Shown in pieces: positions 17,007 to 17,354 of a stretch of 17,354 nt of DNA. The position numbers and the translations under genes are program-made. The stretch is from Desulfobacterales bacterium. Its GTDB lineage: Bacteria; Desulfobacterota; Desulfobacteria; Desulfobacterales; UBA5852. Below the pieces are notes generated by a model, which was given only the letters and a program-made list of their open reading frames with translations, was not told the DNA's origin and did no database searches. Location of the stretch: contig JAERRP010000272.1 in the NCBI GenBank assembly GCA_016735415.1, positions 1 to 17,354 of the forward strand, written 5' to 3'. Each line of letters starts with the position of its first letter. The stretch's first letter is position 1.

Positions 17007-17354
17007 CTATTCACCTTTAACGCTACGGTCGTTGGTTTCATCGGCGCCTTCGTCGTCCGGCCTCGGCGCTTCGCTGGTGGCTTCTTCGATTTCTTCATCT
17101 GAGTCAACCGTTTCAGGCGCAACGTTTTCCGGAAGGTCTTCCAGAGCGCCCTCGGCCTCGGAGGGTTGTTCCCCCGTTTGCATTTCGCCGGTTTCCTGAT
17201 CTTCTTGGGCGGCCTTATTTTCTTCTTCCGCATCCAGAACGGCCTCTTGGGCAGCTTCAGGCGCAGCGTTCTCCGGAGGGTCTTCCAGAGCGCCCTCGGT
17301 GTCGGGGGATGGTTCCCCCGTTTGCATTTCGCCGGTTTCCTGATTTTCTTCTTC
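17007..17354 (-). CDS. nusA: Acidic C-terminal tail of a protein, probably NusA (5' end outside the window)
   Basis: The frame is open from the window edge to a TAG at 17007-17009, giving 115 residues rich in Glu, Asp, Ala and Pro with no globular motif. Two related blocks are seen, each beginning QETGEMQTGE and followed by a GALED-PPEN/LPEN-AAPE/VAPE stretch; in DNA they are 144 bp (48 codons) apart (17112-17205 and 17256-17349), and a third could lie beyond the edge. The NusA name rests on position: this is the gene directly before infB, where nusA (sometimes with ylxR between) stands in nearly all bacteria, and some NusA proteins carry acidic tails. No NusA-specific S1 or KH motif is within the window, so another protein is possible. 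Confidence 0.55.
   Translation of the reverse strand, partial: EEENQETGEMQTGEPSPDTEGALEDPPENAAPEAAQEAVLDAEEENKAAQEDQETGEMQTGEQPSEAEGALEDLPENVAPETVDSDEEIEEATSEAPRPDDEGADETNDRSVKGE
17112..17349 (-). repeat. In-frame imperfect 144-bp-period repeat in the acidic tail
   Basis: Bases 17112-17205 and 17256-17349 are alike over about 94 bases (for example GTCTTCCAGAGCGCCCTCGG and CCCCCGTTTGCATTTCGCCG occur in both), with the same 144-base offset, so the reading frame is kept. The copies differ at scattered positions, which points to an older duplication that still keeps the acidic character. Confidence 0.85.

Noticed and set aside
1..17354. tRNA, rRNA, CRISPR array or intact insertion sequence
   Set aside because: No cloverleaf, rRNA-like stretch, regularly spaced repeats or transposase gene was seen in the window.

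Overview
The window reads as chromosomal DNA of a Gram-negative, GC-rich bacterium, most likely a deltaproteobacterium (Desulfobacterota, Desulfobacteraceae/Desulfosarcinaceae-like). This rests on the gene order, on protein character (for example an InfB with a very long Ala/Pro/Glu/Lys linker, and an NrnA-type DHH phosphoesterase between rbfA and truB) and on the multi-domain c-di-GMP proteins. No database search was possible, so the lineage is inferred.

Reading the minus strand from the right edge: the acidic C-terminal tail of a protein that is probably NusA (17354-17007), then infB, ylxP (DUF503), rbfA, nrnA and truB in a tight series with short gaps or overlaps; then, after a 298-bp gap, rpsO; after a 192-bp gap, pnp; then an M16 zinc peptidase overlapping pnp, dut, and a YycJ/WalJ-like metallo-beta-lactamase-fold protein. 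This is the classic nusA-infB translation/RNA-maturation cluster: initiation factor 2, 30S maturation (RbfA), nanoRNA turnover (NrnA), tRNA pseudouridine-55 synthesis (TruB), ribosomal protein S15 and polynucleotide phosphorylase. The intergenic gaps hold RNA structure: a perfect 8-bp inverted repeat before infB, a terminator-like hairpin with a T-tract plus a second strong hairpin before rpsO, and two hairpins in the pnp leader (one with a UACG tetraloop). These are plausible sites for autoregulation by S15 and PNPase and for mRNA processing.

Downstream, after a 291-bp gap containing a candidate sigma70-type promoter and a perfect 29-bp tandem duplication, is a two-gene unit whose stop and start codons share a base (TGATG). 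The first gene encodes a 701-residue protein with two PilZ-like segments and an acyltransferase (GNAT)-like C-terminal half. The second encodes a 683-residue membrane protein with an N-terminal sensor-like region, two membrane helices, a GAF domain and an intact HD-GYP phosphodiesterase domain. Together they look like a c-di-GMP response module (effector plus phosphodiesterase) and are the most unusual part of the window.

At the left edge, on the plus strand, are the possible last codons of an unidentified gene, a GC-rich hairpin, and a B12-binding radical SAM protein that ends in a good intrinsic terminator and converges on the HD-GYP gene. No rRNA, tRNA, CRISPR array or intact mobile element was seen.
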